Assembly (NCBI RefSeq): GCF_000004195.4 | Contig: NC_030683.2 | Location: forward strand, 88,251,410 to 88,315,409 | Reading direction: 5' to 3' | Source: Xenopus tropicalis | Lineage: Eukaryota; Chordata; Amphibia; Anura; Pipidae | DNA length: 64,000 nucleotides | Shown here: positions 1 to 10,551 of the stretch, one piece after another | Position numbering within the stretch: the first letter of the stretch is position 1 | Layout of the letters: each line of letters begins with the position of its first letter | Program-made: the position numbers and the translations under genes | The notes under the pieces: generated by a model | What the model was told of the DNA's origin: nothing | The model's database searches: none | The model's input: only the letters and a program-made list of their open reading frames with translations

Positions 1-194
1 CAATGAAGACAGGAGAGGCAAGCTATGGTTGGCAATTATTTTTCTACTACTATTTCTAAAAAAATCATTTTTTGCAAGGTATCCATCTCACTTATTCAGG
101 CTATAGGCTGTAAGCAGGATTATTAGTGCCATAAAGCAACATATACAGGACAAGCTGGAAATGATATATAGCTAGGACATGTCAGTAAACCTAC
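1..194 (-). other. start of the LG3 intron, z-site side
   Basis: Intronic sequence following the LG3 exon. I looked for the 24-nt (z8) and 33-nt (z11) exons and found no matching segment, so they are further left. Nothing else recognisable. Confidence 0.7.
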
Positions 195-282
195 CTTTTG
201 GTTACAGCAATGTGATATTCCAAGTAAGTCTTGCCATCAAATGATACTGCCTCAGACTCTCCAGCTGCTTTCTCAATGGTCA
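195..282 (-). CDS. agrn: agrin exon: start of LG3 with neurotrypsin beta-site
   Basis: Exon of 88 nt, phase 1 to 2, acceptor ttggtgcag and donor GTAGGT. It reads VTIEKAAGESEAVSFDGKTY, then LEYHIAVTK and two bases of the next codon. In mammals neurotrypsin cuts LVEK/SAGD; here the site would be IEK/AAGE at 268/269. The exon ends where the z (B) insert enters other agrins, so the z exons must lie to the left of the window. Leftmost exon of the window. Confidence 0.93.
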
Positions 283-488
283 CTGCACCAAATAAACCCA
301 TCATAAAATTTGGTTAATTTGTACTACAAAAACAATAGAATCTATCTAGCAATTATAGATCAATGATCAAATAAACCTGCTAACATATTGCTATATAAGT
401 TAGTTTACTTAGTGCTAATAATGAATGCACTATGGTGCTTGTTCCCCTAACAGTCTCTTGTATACATGTCAAACCTGGTGGTTTGCGT

Positions 489-913
489 TTAAGGAGAAAG
501 AAAGGTAAAAAATAAGTAAGCACTCACAAAAACGCTGCACTGACTTCTCTGACAAAAGATTTCTTGTGTCTGTAATTCATATGCCAGAGACACGCAGCTC
601 TCTGCTGTCTCCTCTCTCCTGCTCCCCCCTCCCTCAAGAATGCTAAGAACTCACTCCCCCCCTTAGGAATGTGGATCTGAGTCAATCAGCAGGAAGCTGA
701 CTCATAGTCTAACTACTGAGCATGTTCAGTTTGGTCTGCATGTCTGTGCAGGAGTGAGGCATTTTGGGAACTTTCTTTACCCAGCTCAGTGTTTTTTCTT
801 CCTGTTTGGCTTCTGATCATCTGAACAGGAGAAATATGAGGAGACTTAAGGGCACTATTGAGAGAACTGAAGGTGTGCCTGCAGCTTGAGATTAACCTTT
901 CCTTCTCCTTTAA
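489..913. mobile_element. T2-type MITE flanked by TTAA
   Basis: Left end TTAAGGAGAAAGAAAGG and, on the opposite strand, right end TTAAAGGAGAAGGAAAGG form imperfect terminal inverted repeats, with TTAA at each boundary. The inside includes the GACTCA-rich and GAGCATGTTCAGT segments seen in abundant Xenopus repeats. Non-coding fossil. Confidence 0.75.
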
Positions 914-1127
914 CGGAAAATCAGCCAGTATTTTAGTTTGACATCTGATTTAAAGGAAGTTAATTTTCCATTCTTGTGGAAAAGATGTGGCTAAAATACT
1001 GGAAGGGCTGGAACTGACATATTTCAAATTGAACTTTCTTTGTTACATTATATTATGGCTGGGCGCAAATAATTATATTCTCTAGACCCAACATTTTCTT
1101 AGTATCCCCTATTTTTCAAACTAAAAG

Positions 1128-1966
1128 TTTGCTAGCTTAGTGACCATCAAGTACTAATAAACTAGGAAAAGTCACAAAAGTAAAATGAAGAATGGCTAAA
1201 GTGAAGAGGTGAGGTCCGGGTGTAAAAACCCCGGGCCTGACACAAATGTTATAAGCCAAACAAAGATCTGTGAAGTCAAATTAACGATCAAGACACACTC
1301 ACCCGGGTCACACTCACCCAGCCTATGATTAAGTGCGCACGAAACGCGTTTGTATTTTAATGGACTAATAAAGATGAGATTTTAAACCCAGAAGGTTCGG
1401 AGTGCTTGGAAGCTTTTTCTTCGTCTATTAAGGGCCACAACCTGATCCCAATATGCAAAAAAAGCTCCAACACAGGGTTTTGCTAAATATGAAAGTTAAT
1501 TGCCCTATCACTTCTTCTCCCCCCCCATTTACTCTACTTTGACCTAGACTGAAGGGAGGAAAGAAGATGATGCAGACAAGGCATGAGTTTTTGGCTAATG
1601 CCAGACAGGGTGGATTGTCATGGGTGCAGATGCATAGAGCGGATTTCGGGATGGAAATGCAGGAGTATGCATTTTCGCTCTGAAATCCATTGTATGTGTC
1701 TGCAATCAGGACGATGGAAGTGTCTTTCATTGTATTTATACTCAGGCCAAAAATCAGCACCATCTGGCAGTAGCCTTAGCTCTAACACTCCTGCCCCTTC
1801 CACCCGAAAATTCAGCATCACAATAAAATATTTCCATAGTCTACAGAAAGCTTCAAAGCAGGCAAAGCATTTGCCATAAAAATAAAAAAAATCTTAATTT
1901 TTGTCCACTTTCACTTTGTCTGTAATAAGGTAGTAGTTTGTACTTGATGGTCACTAAGCTAGCAAA
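1128..1966. mobile_element. 839-bp element with 27-bp terminal inverted repeats
   Basis: Left end TTTGCTAGCTTAGTGACCAT (1128 on) recurs inverted at 1940-1966, a 27-bp perfect inverted repeat ending CAAGTAC. The inside holds a GCGCACGAAACGCGT segment and no open frame of transposase size. Family not identified; no clear target duplication. Confidence 0.65.
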
Positions 1967-2553
1967 AATCAATGCAAATGACAAAACAATCCTATAATTT
2001 AATGTTTGAATGTTTTTCCAGTAGCCTTAAGGCATTGTGTGCCACGTTACGTAAATACAGTATACCTTATCTGGAAACCTGAAATACAAAATGTTGACCC
2101 AGAAAGGAAACATAAAGGCAATGCTTTGCAAAACCTCTGCCTGCTGTGAGCACATTAGAATAAAAACGGATTGTGCAACTGCTGCATCTCTGTACAGTAA
2201 TTGTGTCAATATCCTTCCACAGAATGCTGATATCTGCTCCAAACACCTTAGCAAACTGTTAGAAAGGGAAAACATATCCAGCCTGACAGCTTTGTTGATA
2301 GAAAAGTTATAATCACCTGCTAAAAGTTTATTTTATAAAAGTATTTTTTTAAAGAAAGGATGTTATAAGCGAGGTTTTCTCAGTCAAGTAAAAAAAAACA
2401 ATGGAAATAATGATGTAGTAGAAGTGTTGTAGAAAATAGGAATATAATTACTCTACTTAATAACAAAAATAGTAAAAAGAGTAAAAGATGAAGAATTTAT
2501 GTTTGGTAGACTAGATAAGGCATATACCCTATAAAAGGAGACTGTCTGCTTAC

Positions 2554-2743
2554 CTTTTTCACACTGGCTGCCTGAGAAACCCCTCTGGCAAACACACTCA
2601 TAGTTGCCTTTATTAGGAGAACAAAGCCCCCCATTCTGGCAAGGGAAGGGTTTCTTGGTACAAGGATGGCTGCGGAAAGTAGAGATCTCAATGGCACTGC
2701 GGATGTTTTCTTCTCTCAAAACAGGCAGCCCCTTAATGGAAAT
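2554..2743 (-). CDS. agrn: agrin exon: LG2-EGF4 linker and EGF4
   Basis: Exon of 190 nt, phase 0 to 1, acceptor tttgttgcag and donor GTAAGC. It reads ISIKGLPVLREENIRSAIEI, then EGF4: HPCTKKPFPCQNGGLCSPNK, GNYECVCQRGFSGSQCEK. All six Cys are present. The residue before the third Cys is Leu, whereas mammals have Ser there (CLNGGSC or CLNGASC), the O-fucose acceptor reported for mouse agrin. Confidence 0.96.
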
Positions 2744-2980
2744 CTGCAACAAAAAACAAAAAAAATTAAAATGACAAAATATCATATGGTAGTAAGCTGA
2801 TAACATAAAGAAAGTTGCCTCAGTCCATGAATTCACAAAATATATGGTAAGAGCTAACTGCTGTTTGGTTGCTTGGTATTAATGGCTAGGGGCAGCCATT
2901 TCCTATGTAATTATAATTAGCCTGGCTTGGACTGACCGACCAATTGAGTAAAAAGCTACATTTCTAAACAGGGAACCAAC

Positions 2981-3097
2981 CTTCTGAATGGCTCCTTCAA
3001 AGCTTGTAGAGGCAGCCGCTGCCCTGGCTAATTTGCTGAAATCTGGAGCTCCACCCACAAATAGAGGCTCTTTCAGATTGAGAGCGGTATGTGGTGC
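2981..3097 (-). CDS. agrn: agrin exon: LG2, end
   Basis: Exon of 117 nt, exactly 39 codons, phase 0-0, acceptor tttcccag and donor GTTGGT. It reads [39 protein letters not shown]. Human has [38 protein letters not shown] (from memory). As in other agrins, LG2 has no C-terminal disulfide. Confidence 0.96.
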
Positions 3098-5496
3098 CTG
3101 GGAAAGAAGCGGAAGGAGAAAGAGGAAGGTTAAATTGGATGCAAACCATAATACCTCATGATGTACATCTTAATGTGGTTCCTATAAGGAATAAGGACCC
3201 ATGATACAGTTTATGATGTCTTACAATATTCTCTTCCAGATACCTTTATTATATAAATAAATATAATTTTCTACAAACTGCTTTCTGTGCATGTAAACAT
3301 ATCACACACATATCCATATGTTTTTGTGTGTATATATTAATATATCACAAATCCAGTGCTGCTTTAAGTACAAGACATTTGCATCATGACTTCAGCAAAC
3401 TAACATAAGTGCCACATAGATCAGATCTCCATTGGTACTTCCTTTGTATCAATAAAAAGTTATCTGTAACATAACCCGTGCCCCCCCCCCACTATGGGTC
3501 TAGCCCACAAGGAGGTACAGAATAGCTAGCCTAAAGCCCTTCAGTTGTCAGTGAGCTATATGTTGATTATTCAGCGTTTTTTTTTCCACTTCATAACTGT
3601 ACAGGTATGGGACCCATTATCCAGAATGCTCGGGACCTGGGGTTTTACTTTCCGTAATTCAGATCTCCGACCTTAAGTCTATTAAAAAAATTATTTAAAC
3701 ATTAAATAAACCCAATAGGATTGTTTTGGCTCCAATAAGGATTAATTGTATCTTAGTTGGGATCAAGTACAAGATACTGTTTTATTATTACAGAGAAAAA
3801 GGAAATCATTTTCAAAAATGTGGATTCTTTGATTAAAATGGAGTCTATGGGAGATAGCCGTTCCATAATTTGGAACTTTCTGGATAGTGGGTTTCCGGAT
3901 AAGGGGTCCAATACCTGTATATGTTTGCATCCACTCTGCCTGACATTCTGTAAGTACTTCAATGGTCAAGTTTGATTTTTTTTCTTGATTCGAGTTTTCT
4001 TGCACTTTCTTGGCTTCTAAAACTTTGTTTGTTTCTATAACTTTGTGAGTTTCTATAAAAGTCAATGGGAGCTGTCATAGGCAAAGTCAAGCCATATTCT
4101 TAAACCTGAATTTTTCGAGTTTTTTCAATCTCGTAAAATTCAATTTTTTATTCGAACGGGTTTTCCTTAATAATAAATAAGTGACCATTTGATGAGTTTA
4201 TCCATTTTAGAAAAACAAACTCTAATTCACAAATTTGAAAATGAATAAATAAGCCCCCTTAGAGTAACAATGATAAACACATAATTTAAAATCTAATTTA
4301 GGGATGCTCTAAAAAAAAATGATAGAAAAAAAATGTAGGATTATATGTAATGAACTCACTAGAGAACATAGCAATAATACAGACAGCTAAAATATGAGTA
4401 AATGAGGGAAAGGAGGGAATGGCCACTGTAATGCTCTGCGTTTCTAATGTATAGATGGTTCCCTCTAGTGGAATCATCCTCAAATTCCCTATGCAAGTGG
4501 CATCATGCTGCTGTGATTTCTTAATAATATCCTCGTCCTTGATCAAGGATCCGCTTTTCTCAAGAAGCTTCAAAGACAGGCTTCAGACTTGTTACAGCAC
4601 AATGTGTTCTTATCAGTATCAAAATGCCTGATTAATCCTCTCCATCTTGCTCCTCCTGCATAACTTTGTATAGACAAGCTGATAGCATCCAATTCAGAAC
4701 AACTAATGATCTTCTATAATGGGCAGGCTGTGCAGGCACAGTGGGACCACACAATACAAATAAGATTGATTTTTTCTTTATTTAGTGAAAGTTGCCCTGA
4801 ATAACCTATGTTCATTGAGCAGTACATACCACTCCCACATACCCATCAATAAATAAATAAAAAAAAAGTTAATTACTACTTGATGCTTGTAGGAGTTACA
4901 CAGATGGATGGCTGAAAACTATTAGAAATTCTCCAGAAAAATGTTAAATCTCAATATGATGGAAAAATTAATTAAGAGGAACAAGTATAATTGAAGTAGA
5001 GATTTACAGCAAAATTAACTTTCAGTATGTAGATGTAGACATTTGGCATTTAATATTGGTCTTCATATTTTATTTCTACTATGTTTTCTATTGCAATATT
5101 TCATGTTTTGTTCTGCATGGATGCAATTTGGTTGCTAGGGTAATTGGGACCCTAGAAACTAGAAAACAGCTACAGTTCTACAGACTGGAAATTGAAGAGA
5201 AGAGGGCCAGAAGTAAAATATATCACTATAATCACAACAGTTACTGATGCTTGCTTTCTGGTTGCTGAGGTCATTGCCAGCAACCAGGGAACACTGCACA
5301 TTTTCAGGACAGAGGGATAAAAAAAATCAGAGCAACTGCATTGTTGCTTAGGTAGCTTCATCCTGTAATATACTACAAGTTAATTTTGAGAGAAATTCTA
5401 CTTCAAGATGTAATCAAGTCTATTGGTGATTCCTCAAATGGTGAGAATGGACGGTGTGTATGGAATACAGCATGACATGGATGTGCATATCGTTAC
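3098..5496 (-). other. agrin intron 3' of the y exon
   Basis: Carries the palindromic MITE at 3602-3917 and, at about 5040-5350, a degenerate segment with GGTTGCTAGGGTAA related to the repeat at 10843-11274. No further exon seen. Confidence 0.8.
3602..3917. mobile_element. TA-flanked palindromic MITE, copy 1
   Basis: Left end CAGGTATGGGACCCATTATC and right end (reverse strand) CAGGTATTGGACCCCTTATC are inverted, flanked by TA on both sides. The whole 316 bp is loosely self-complementary. A decayed copy lies at 62215-62480, sharing GAATG(C/T)TCGGGACCTGGG. Confidence 0.8.
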
Positions 5497-5508
5497 CTTA
5501 CGGGATTT
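5497..5508 (-). CDS. agrn: agrin y (A) microexon, Lys-Ser-Arg-Lys
   Basis: A 12-nt exon, phase 0-0: AAA TCC CGT AAG, that is KSRK, flanked by acceptor gatgtcag and donor GTAACG. It sits between LG2 exons ending GESP and starting APHT, exactly where other agrins carry the alternatively spliced KSRK insert. This insert creates a heparin-binding patch on LG2 and is favoured in neurons. Both splice sites are weak and a pyrimidine-rich stretch with a C14 run lies upstream, as expected for a regulated cassette. Chance of a KSRK 12-mer with correct AG/GT and phase in this intron is small. Confidence 0.88.
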
Positions 5509-6593
5509 CTGACATCCAGAGTATGCAGTAAAGTAGAAAAGCAGAGAGAAAAAGGGGGGGGGGGGGGAGAAGGAGAAAAGAAGGCATCAGTGGATTGCAA
5601 AAGCGTTGGCATGCAGGGTATCTGACATCATCCATCCAGATTTCAAAGCTTTCAGTTTTCTTTAAAAAGCAAGGGTCAATTAAATAGCATGAGTTTAGGA
5701 GAACTCCACACAACTGCTTTGCTCAAAGCAGGCCCAGTAGCATTTTATACCAAATGACTATATCATAAATGTGATAATTTGAGGCCTCTGCTTCTAAATG
5801 ATAACACCCACTGTTCCCTGGGATCTGAAGTCACTCCTGGGTATTGAAGATTACCAGCCGGAGTGTCACATATTAGATAGCTAAATAACAAGTAAAACAT
5901 TTTTTTTAACATAAAGATGCTTTAAAAAGTGACATTTAATATTCTTTTAAATAAGTTTGCTGTTTTGAAGGCAAAATGTAGACCCTGTCAGCGCTAAGCA
6001 ACTATGTTCAGTTTTTATAAAGCAGGCTATTAGTAGTTTGATAAAATGCCCCACCAATTATTTAACATCCAGTGATGTCTCTAAGAGGTGGCAGGAAAAT
6101 ATACTTCGGAAAACAGAAGTCTAACACTGCAGGTCTAAGTTTTATTGGTGTCACAGGCTCCCTGCTAATGAGACTATCTGGGGCCCACAAGGAAGTCCCA
6201 ATGCCGTCTCAGATAAATCACTGCTTTTGCTTTCACAGGAGCACAATTAGATGTGAATCATAGATGCCCTTTAGCCAACTTTTTTCTTCTTTTCTCTAAA
6301 TGTGCTTCCATTGACAGTACTCACCGCTTAGTGGCTGTCAGTCAGCAATGTGTTTGTTAGTTGCTGGCCTTGGAGAAGAAAGATTAAACAGCTGCACTTG
6401 TTAAAAAATGACAGCTAACCTTACATGGTCTACACAAAAAACAGCATATCAGTGCTAATTAACTGGGGTTGTGTTAAAAACAGACAATGAAATAATTAGC
6501 AGCTAAAAAAGGGCTTATCCATTTAAACACAATATTCACTGTGGGCTCTACTGAGACCAAGAAGGCAGCATCAGCCTCATTCCCAGGTCTTAC
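5509..6593 (-). other. agrin intron 5' of the y exon, with C14 tract
   Basis: On the coding strand the last 60 nt before the y exon are pyrimidine-rich, with a run of 14 C at 5554-5567 (46-59 nt upstream) and TGC motifs 17-19 and 33-35 nt upstream. The remainder shows nothing recognisable. Confidence 0.75.
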
Positions 6594-6705
6594 CGGTGAT
6601 TCCCCAGTAACTTGTTCCATGTTATTGATCCGCATCAATCCCTTCCTGCCGCTACGCTCAAGGGAGACGCTGAGCCATGTGTTGAGTGGAATCTTTTCCT
6701 TACTC
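6594..6705 (-). CDS. agrn: agrin exon: LG2, up to the y splice site
   Basis: Exon of 112 nt, phase 2 to 0 (1+111), acceptor catgtatcag and donor GTAAGA. It reads SKEKIPLNTWLSVSLERSGR, KGLMRINNMEQV and ends TGESP. In mammals GESP is where the four-residue y insert enters. The complete-codon ending allows the 12-nt exon at 5497-5508 to be spliced in or skipped without a frame change. Confidence 0.96.
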
Positions 6706-7725
6706 CTGATACATGGAAAATAAACAATGTTATGGATAAACATTTACAACATATATGGGCATTGAGCTCCCATTAAATAAACATATTGGGTGCCAGGTAA
6801 GATAAGGTAACATTTCTTTAAGGCAAGTTCAATCTATTAAAAATGTTCTCCTTTTATGATTGGCTGACAGCTTTGCTTGACTGACAATGACAATCAGCAG
6901 AAGCCTCTCCATTCTATAAAAATCATTTAGCTGAATGAACTAGCTCATTTCAACAAGTGGATATCTACAGTGTGAAGTAAATAACTTGATCAATGTCAAG
7001 TACCTGCCAGTATTACACTTCTTGTGTTAGGCAGCATGATAATCTGTTGTGCTTAATGAGTGTGGACATGTGAAACAGTGCTGAACATTCTAGGTCACTT
7101 GCAATATGTTATAGCAAACCCCCTTCCCCCCCCCCTAACAATGTCCAAACAATCTCGCCAACCTGTTGGCACCGTGTCATTTCAATAACAATGAGCACAA
7201 GCATACCTATGCATGCAATGCTTATTAATCATACTTTTTTGACCGAGTTCCTTTAGAAAGTAATGCAAAAGCCATGAAAGGCTGTCAGAATGTCACTCCC
7301 ATGTCACTCAGCGTTACAGAATACTTATATTCAAGGACTGTTTGCCTGTTGAGCAGAATGGAGCCTTATTTGGTGCAGGGAACTTATTTTAGATATATTA
7401 TACCAATTATTATTGCATCAATTCTTGGTGAGGTCTAGGCCTAATGAATAATATTAAAATAATTCTGGCACCTATGTGCAGCATCTGTTTTGGCAATAAC
7501 ATTCTTTAAACCCTTAATTTCTCACAGTGATTTGTCACTTTGAATTTCATGGAGTCCCTATATTTGTGTACTGTATGGCCCAAACCAATCAGTAGCAGGC
7601 TCTCCGGGTGCCATGGGATGGTGGGAGTTTTAATTCAGTAACAGTTGGAGAACCACAGGGTAGAGATCACATGTTTAAGTCTGCCAAAAATCTAAAAAGC
7701 ACAGAGAGATCTTCCTGTTACGTAC
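6706..7725 (-). other. agrin intron within LG2
   Basis: Unique-looking except 7590-7660, which on the minus strand reads like the dispersed amphibian repeat with CTCCAACTGTTACTGAATT and CTCCCACCATCC. A similar piece lies near 56095-56180. Confidence 0.6.
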
Positions 7726-7890
7726 TTGATGACAGCAGCTCCCTTTCCGAGATCGTAACGGTATTCTAGATTGCCATCATGAAGGGACAGTGACACAAAA
7801 TCTCCTTTTCCATCAGTTTTCTGCCCATTATAGAAGATGAGGCCATTGGGGTTGCTGGCTAGGAACACTACTTCCATGGCAAGCTTGTCC
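7726..7890 (-). CDS. agrn: agrin exon: LG2, middle
   Basis: Exon of 165 nt, phase 2-2, acceptor cttatatag and donor GTACGT. It encodes [40 protein letters not shown] and [14 protein letters not shown]. The [14 protein letters not shown] block is identical to human LG2. It belongs to the alpha-dystroglycan and heparin binding domain. Confidence 0.96.
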
Positions 7891-8262
7891 CTATATAAGT
7901 ACAAACAATTCAGTCAGGATACCTTGAAGAAAATGGAATGCAATTTGTACATGTTCTTATGCTAATATACCTCCATTACTGGAATTTTTGTTCCTATTTA
8001 TCTGTAACACATAACTAAAAGAACCGCATACTCTAGCTCTACATGAGAGTTAGGATGAAAGATAACATGCTGGGTCTGACTAATGTACTGCAACCAACAC
8101 ATTAAACCAACAAGGTTGCCACATTGCACTAGGCAACAACTTTATTACAGCAGGTACTTAATCTATTTTATTAGTAATATAACTTGAACTTGTCTGTGGT
8201 TTTTTGGGCCAATGTCCCTTAATCTTTGCTATCTTTGCTCAGCTTTCCCCAGATGCACTTAC
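7891..8262 (-). other. agrin intron within LG2 (372 bp)
   Basis: No repeat, RNA gene or extra exon recognised. Confidence 0.7.
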
Positions 8263-8359
8263 TGTAGGTCAGTGGCAAATGTCTGTAGTCCCTTCATTTC
8301 CAAGTAAGAGTATCCATTAAACTGAGGTAAGAATGGCAAATTCAGATCCTGGTTGCTCA
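8263..8359 (-). CDS. agrn: agrin exon: LG2, first strands
   Basis: Exon of 97 nt, phase 1 to 2, acceptor ttctcctcag and donor GTAAGT. It encodes VSNQDLNLPFLPQFNGYSYL, then EMKGLQTFATDL. It corresponds to human [23 protein letters not shown]. It is too short to show as an open frame; the phase (CA+G giving Gln) joins it to the next exon. Confidence 0.93.
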
Positions 8360-9194
8360 CTGAGGAGAAAGGGGACAGAACAAAGTTAATCAACTGTATT
8401 GCTCTTTAGCATCATCTTGTCTAGAGGTAGTTAACCTGTTTGTTATACTTACTGTACAAACCTGTGCTGACTACACTACAATTACAATGGCAATCTTAAT
8501 AAACAAGATCTGTATCGGTTTACTGGTTAATTAAATTAGAATTTCTAAATGTTGCCCATCTGCATGCTAACTGAGATTCGCAATAACTTACAGTATATAA
8601 CTGGAAGGAAAGGGGGCAAAACTGAAGTTAATTTATTAAATACACATTTCAATTCAATCACACGAAAGATGATTCTTAATTATCTGTATAAAAGACCAAT
8701 ATTGACCAATGGTTAGATGTGGCCCTTAAAATAGATTGTTTTAGCCCTCAGGTTGGCCAAGGACACCTGGCCTAAAAGATGTCCTATTGTGAAAAACTGT
8801 ACCAATGTAACGATAAAGTTGTACAGTAAAGGTGGCCACACATGTGGCAATTTTTGATCGCTCCCACCCTCCACAGACATTCAGGGCTAAATCGTCAGAT
8901 ATGGAGGTAGAAACAATAGGATTTCTACCTCCTTGTGCCGATTCAGCCCTGAAGGTAGATATTGCTCAGGCGCCTTCTACGGTGCCCAATCAAAATCTTT
9001 TCACCCACCCGACTGGCGAGTCGACCAATATCCGCAGCCTTCTACGATATTGGTCGCCTTGCTGAGTCACCATACACACCGAATATCATACGAAACCTGC
9101 GTGTATGGCCAGCTTAAGGGGTACAGAGGTACTGTACTAATATATCTGCCAAAAAGAAAAACATAATGGTATGACTGAAAAGGTATTTTCTTAC
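8360..9194 (-). other. agrin intron between EGF3 and LG2
   Basis: Half of it is the repeat at 8827-9116; the rest shows nothing. Confidence 0.8.
8827..9116 (+). mobile_element. TAAAGGTGGCCACACA repeat, copy 1
   Basis: Starts TAAAGGTGGCCACACATG and ends GTGTATGGCCAGCTTA, giving imperfect terminal inverted repeats. Internal landmarks are TATGGAGGTAGAAACAATAG and CCAATCAAAATCTTTT. Copies 2 (44230-44563, inverted) and 3 (50243-50565) share these. Non-autonomous DNA transposon by structure. Confidence 0.8.
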
Positions 9195-9329
9195 CTTTCT
9201 CACAAAACTCTCCCTCTCTGCCCATTGGACATTCACATTTAGCACCTCCCTCAGGTAGAACCAAACAGGTAGCAGAAACGTGGCAGGGGTTGGGGTCACA
9301 TGGGTTCCGTTCATCTGCACAGGTTGGCC
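9195..9329 (-). CDS. agrn: agrin exon: EGF3
   Basis: Exon of 135 nt, phase 1-1, acceptor tattgcag and donor GTAAGA. It closes EGF2 with GPTC and encodes six-Cys EGF3: [18 protein letters not shown], then [20 protein letters not shown] and CEK. It is nearly identical to human EGF3 ([26 protein letters not shown]). Confidence 0.95.
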
Positions 9330-9440
9330 CTGCAATAATAAATGATAAAGTATACCTGCAGCAACACCCTCATTTTTTAATTGTTTTTTTTTTTCTTCTG
9401 TCCTTTTTATGTCATACTTTCTTAATGAGGCAGAACTAAC

Positions 9441-9670
9441 CTGTATAACCACTAAGACACTGGCAGTGGAACATTTCAGCCTCCTTTACTTGGCATGCAG
9501 CACCATTATGGCATGGGTTGGGCTGGCAAGGGTTGTTTCCACACTCTCCCACCCCACTTCCATACAAGACATCAGCCCCTCCCTCTTGAAGGTTGTATAG
9601 TTGGTTGTTCACATCAAGTTGTCGGATGCAGCCTTTAAGCCCCACAGACAAAGAGGTCCTTTCTGATACC
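9441..9670 (-). CDS. agrn: agrin exon: end of LG1 and EGF2
   Basis: Exon of 230 nt, phase 2 to 1, acceptor tttgcacag and donor GTTAGT. LG1 ends with [20 protein letters not shown] and GSGVGEC, whose two Cys should pair. EGF2 begins [17 protein letters not shown] and continues [10 protein letters not shown]; its sixth Cys is on the next exon (GPTC). The residue before EGF2's third Cys is Ala, so it lacks the O-fucose consensus. Confidence 0.95.
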
Positions 9671-10235
9671 CTGTGCAAAGGATCCAAAGAAAAACTGATT
9701 ACTACAGAGTATACTTCTTTTCAGGTGAACACCATTTTTCTGTACAAATTCAAGTAAACAAAAGCAAGTGAAACGGCTGTGTATAGACATATGTGCAAGA
9801 TGTGCAATCTTACTATGCCAGATTTTGCTTAAATTTACTACACTTGAGATAGTTTTACTTACAGCTTTGCAGCCACATTTCTGTTTTATAACTTTGCTGG
9901 TTTCTGCACTGCAAGGTGTTTTGTATGCCAGCAAAGAGAATTGTTTTTCTTTACTGCTTTTTAAACAGTTTTATAAATATGTCCCTTAAAGGTTATGTGT
10001 CTGTGTTAATTTCTGAATAAGCACTGTTCAAAATTATAGTGGAGGTCCCAAATTCCTTATGGAAGATCGTTATCATTGCTAAGTATATAGCCAACTGTCA
10101 GGAACTCAAATCGGTAACTCCAGTTTAGGTGCATGAATGGCCTTAGCTGTATAGTGTATATTTGCACAGTCACATTTTTGCAGTCCCCAATACTAATATT
10201 CTTGTTGCATCTGTTCATTTCCAGCTGATACTTAC
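9671..10235 (-). other. agrin intron within LG1 (565 bp)
   Basis: AT-rich, no repeat or exon recognised. Confidence 0.7.
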
Positions 10236-10451
10236 ACAGCCATCTGGTCCTCAGGAGCTCCTCCTATAAACAGGTCTGTGTCTAGGTTGAGGCCATCGGT
10301 TCCAGATGGACTTTCACCATTGACATGGGATTCACCATCCACAGACAACATGCCACTGCGTCTGTTACGGTTCACTACTAACTGATGCCACTTGCCAGGT
10401 TCAATGGGCACTTTACTAGTTATTATTCCAGTTCCAGATCCAGTATTAAAC
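10236..10451 (-). CDS. agrn: agrin exon: LG1, part 2
   Basis: Exon of 216 nt, phase 2-2, acceptor ctttgcag and donor GTAAGT. It reads [40 protein letters not shown], then [20 protein letters not shown] and PEDQMAV. The [17 protein letters not shown] block is identical to mammalian LG1. Agrin-specific identity is very high here. Confidence 0.96.
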
Positions 10452-10551
10452 CTGCAAAGAACAGTTGTAATAGGTATCATAATGCCACAACAGAGACAAC
10501 CATGTTAAATATATTTTAGCAAGAAAATAAAAGTTCAGATGAGATACATAC

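Larger units (their letters stand above)
283..2553 (-). other. agrin intron between EGF4 and LG3
   Basis: Contains a T2-type MITE at 489-913 and an 839-bp TIR-bounded element at 1128-1966. The rest is AT-rich unique-looking sequence without a coding signal. Confidence 0.85.

Noticed and set aside
1..194. Search for z8/z11 exons next to the LG3 exon
   Set aside because: No segment encodes an ELTNEIPA-like or PETLDSG-like peptide with AG/GT flanks; they must lie beyond the left edge.
3640..3662. Another candidate four-residue y exon (GAA TTA CGG AAA) in the LG2 intron
   Set aside because: Encodes ELRK, lies inside the palindromic MITE and lacks a proper acceptor; 5497-5508 gives exact KSRK.
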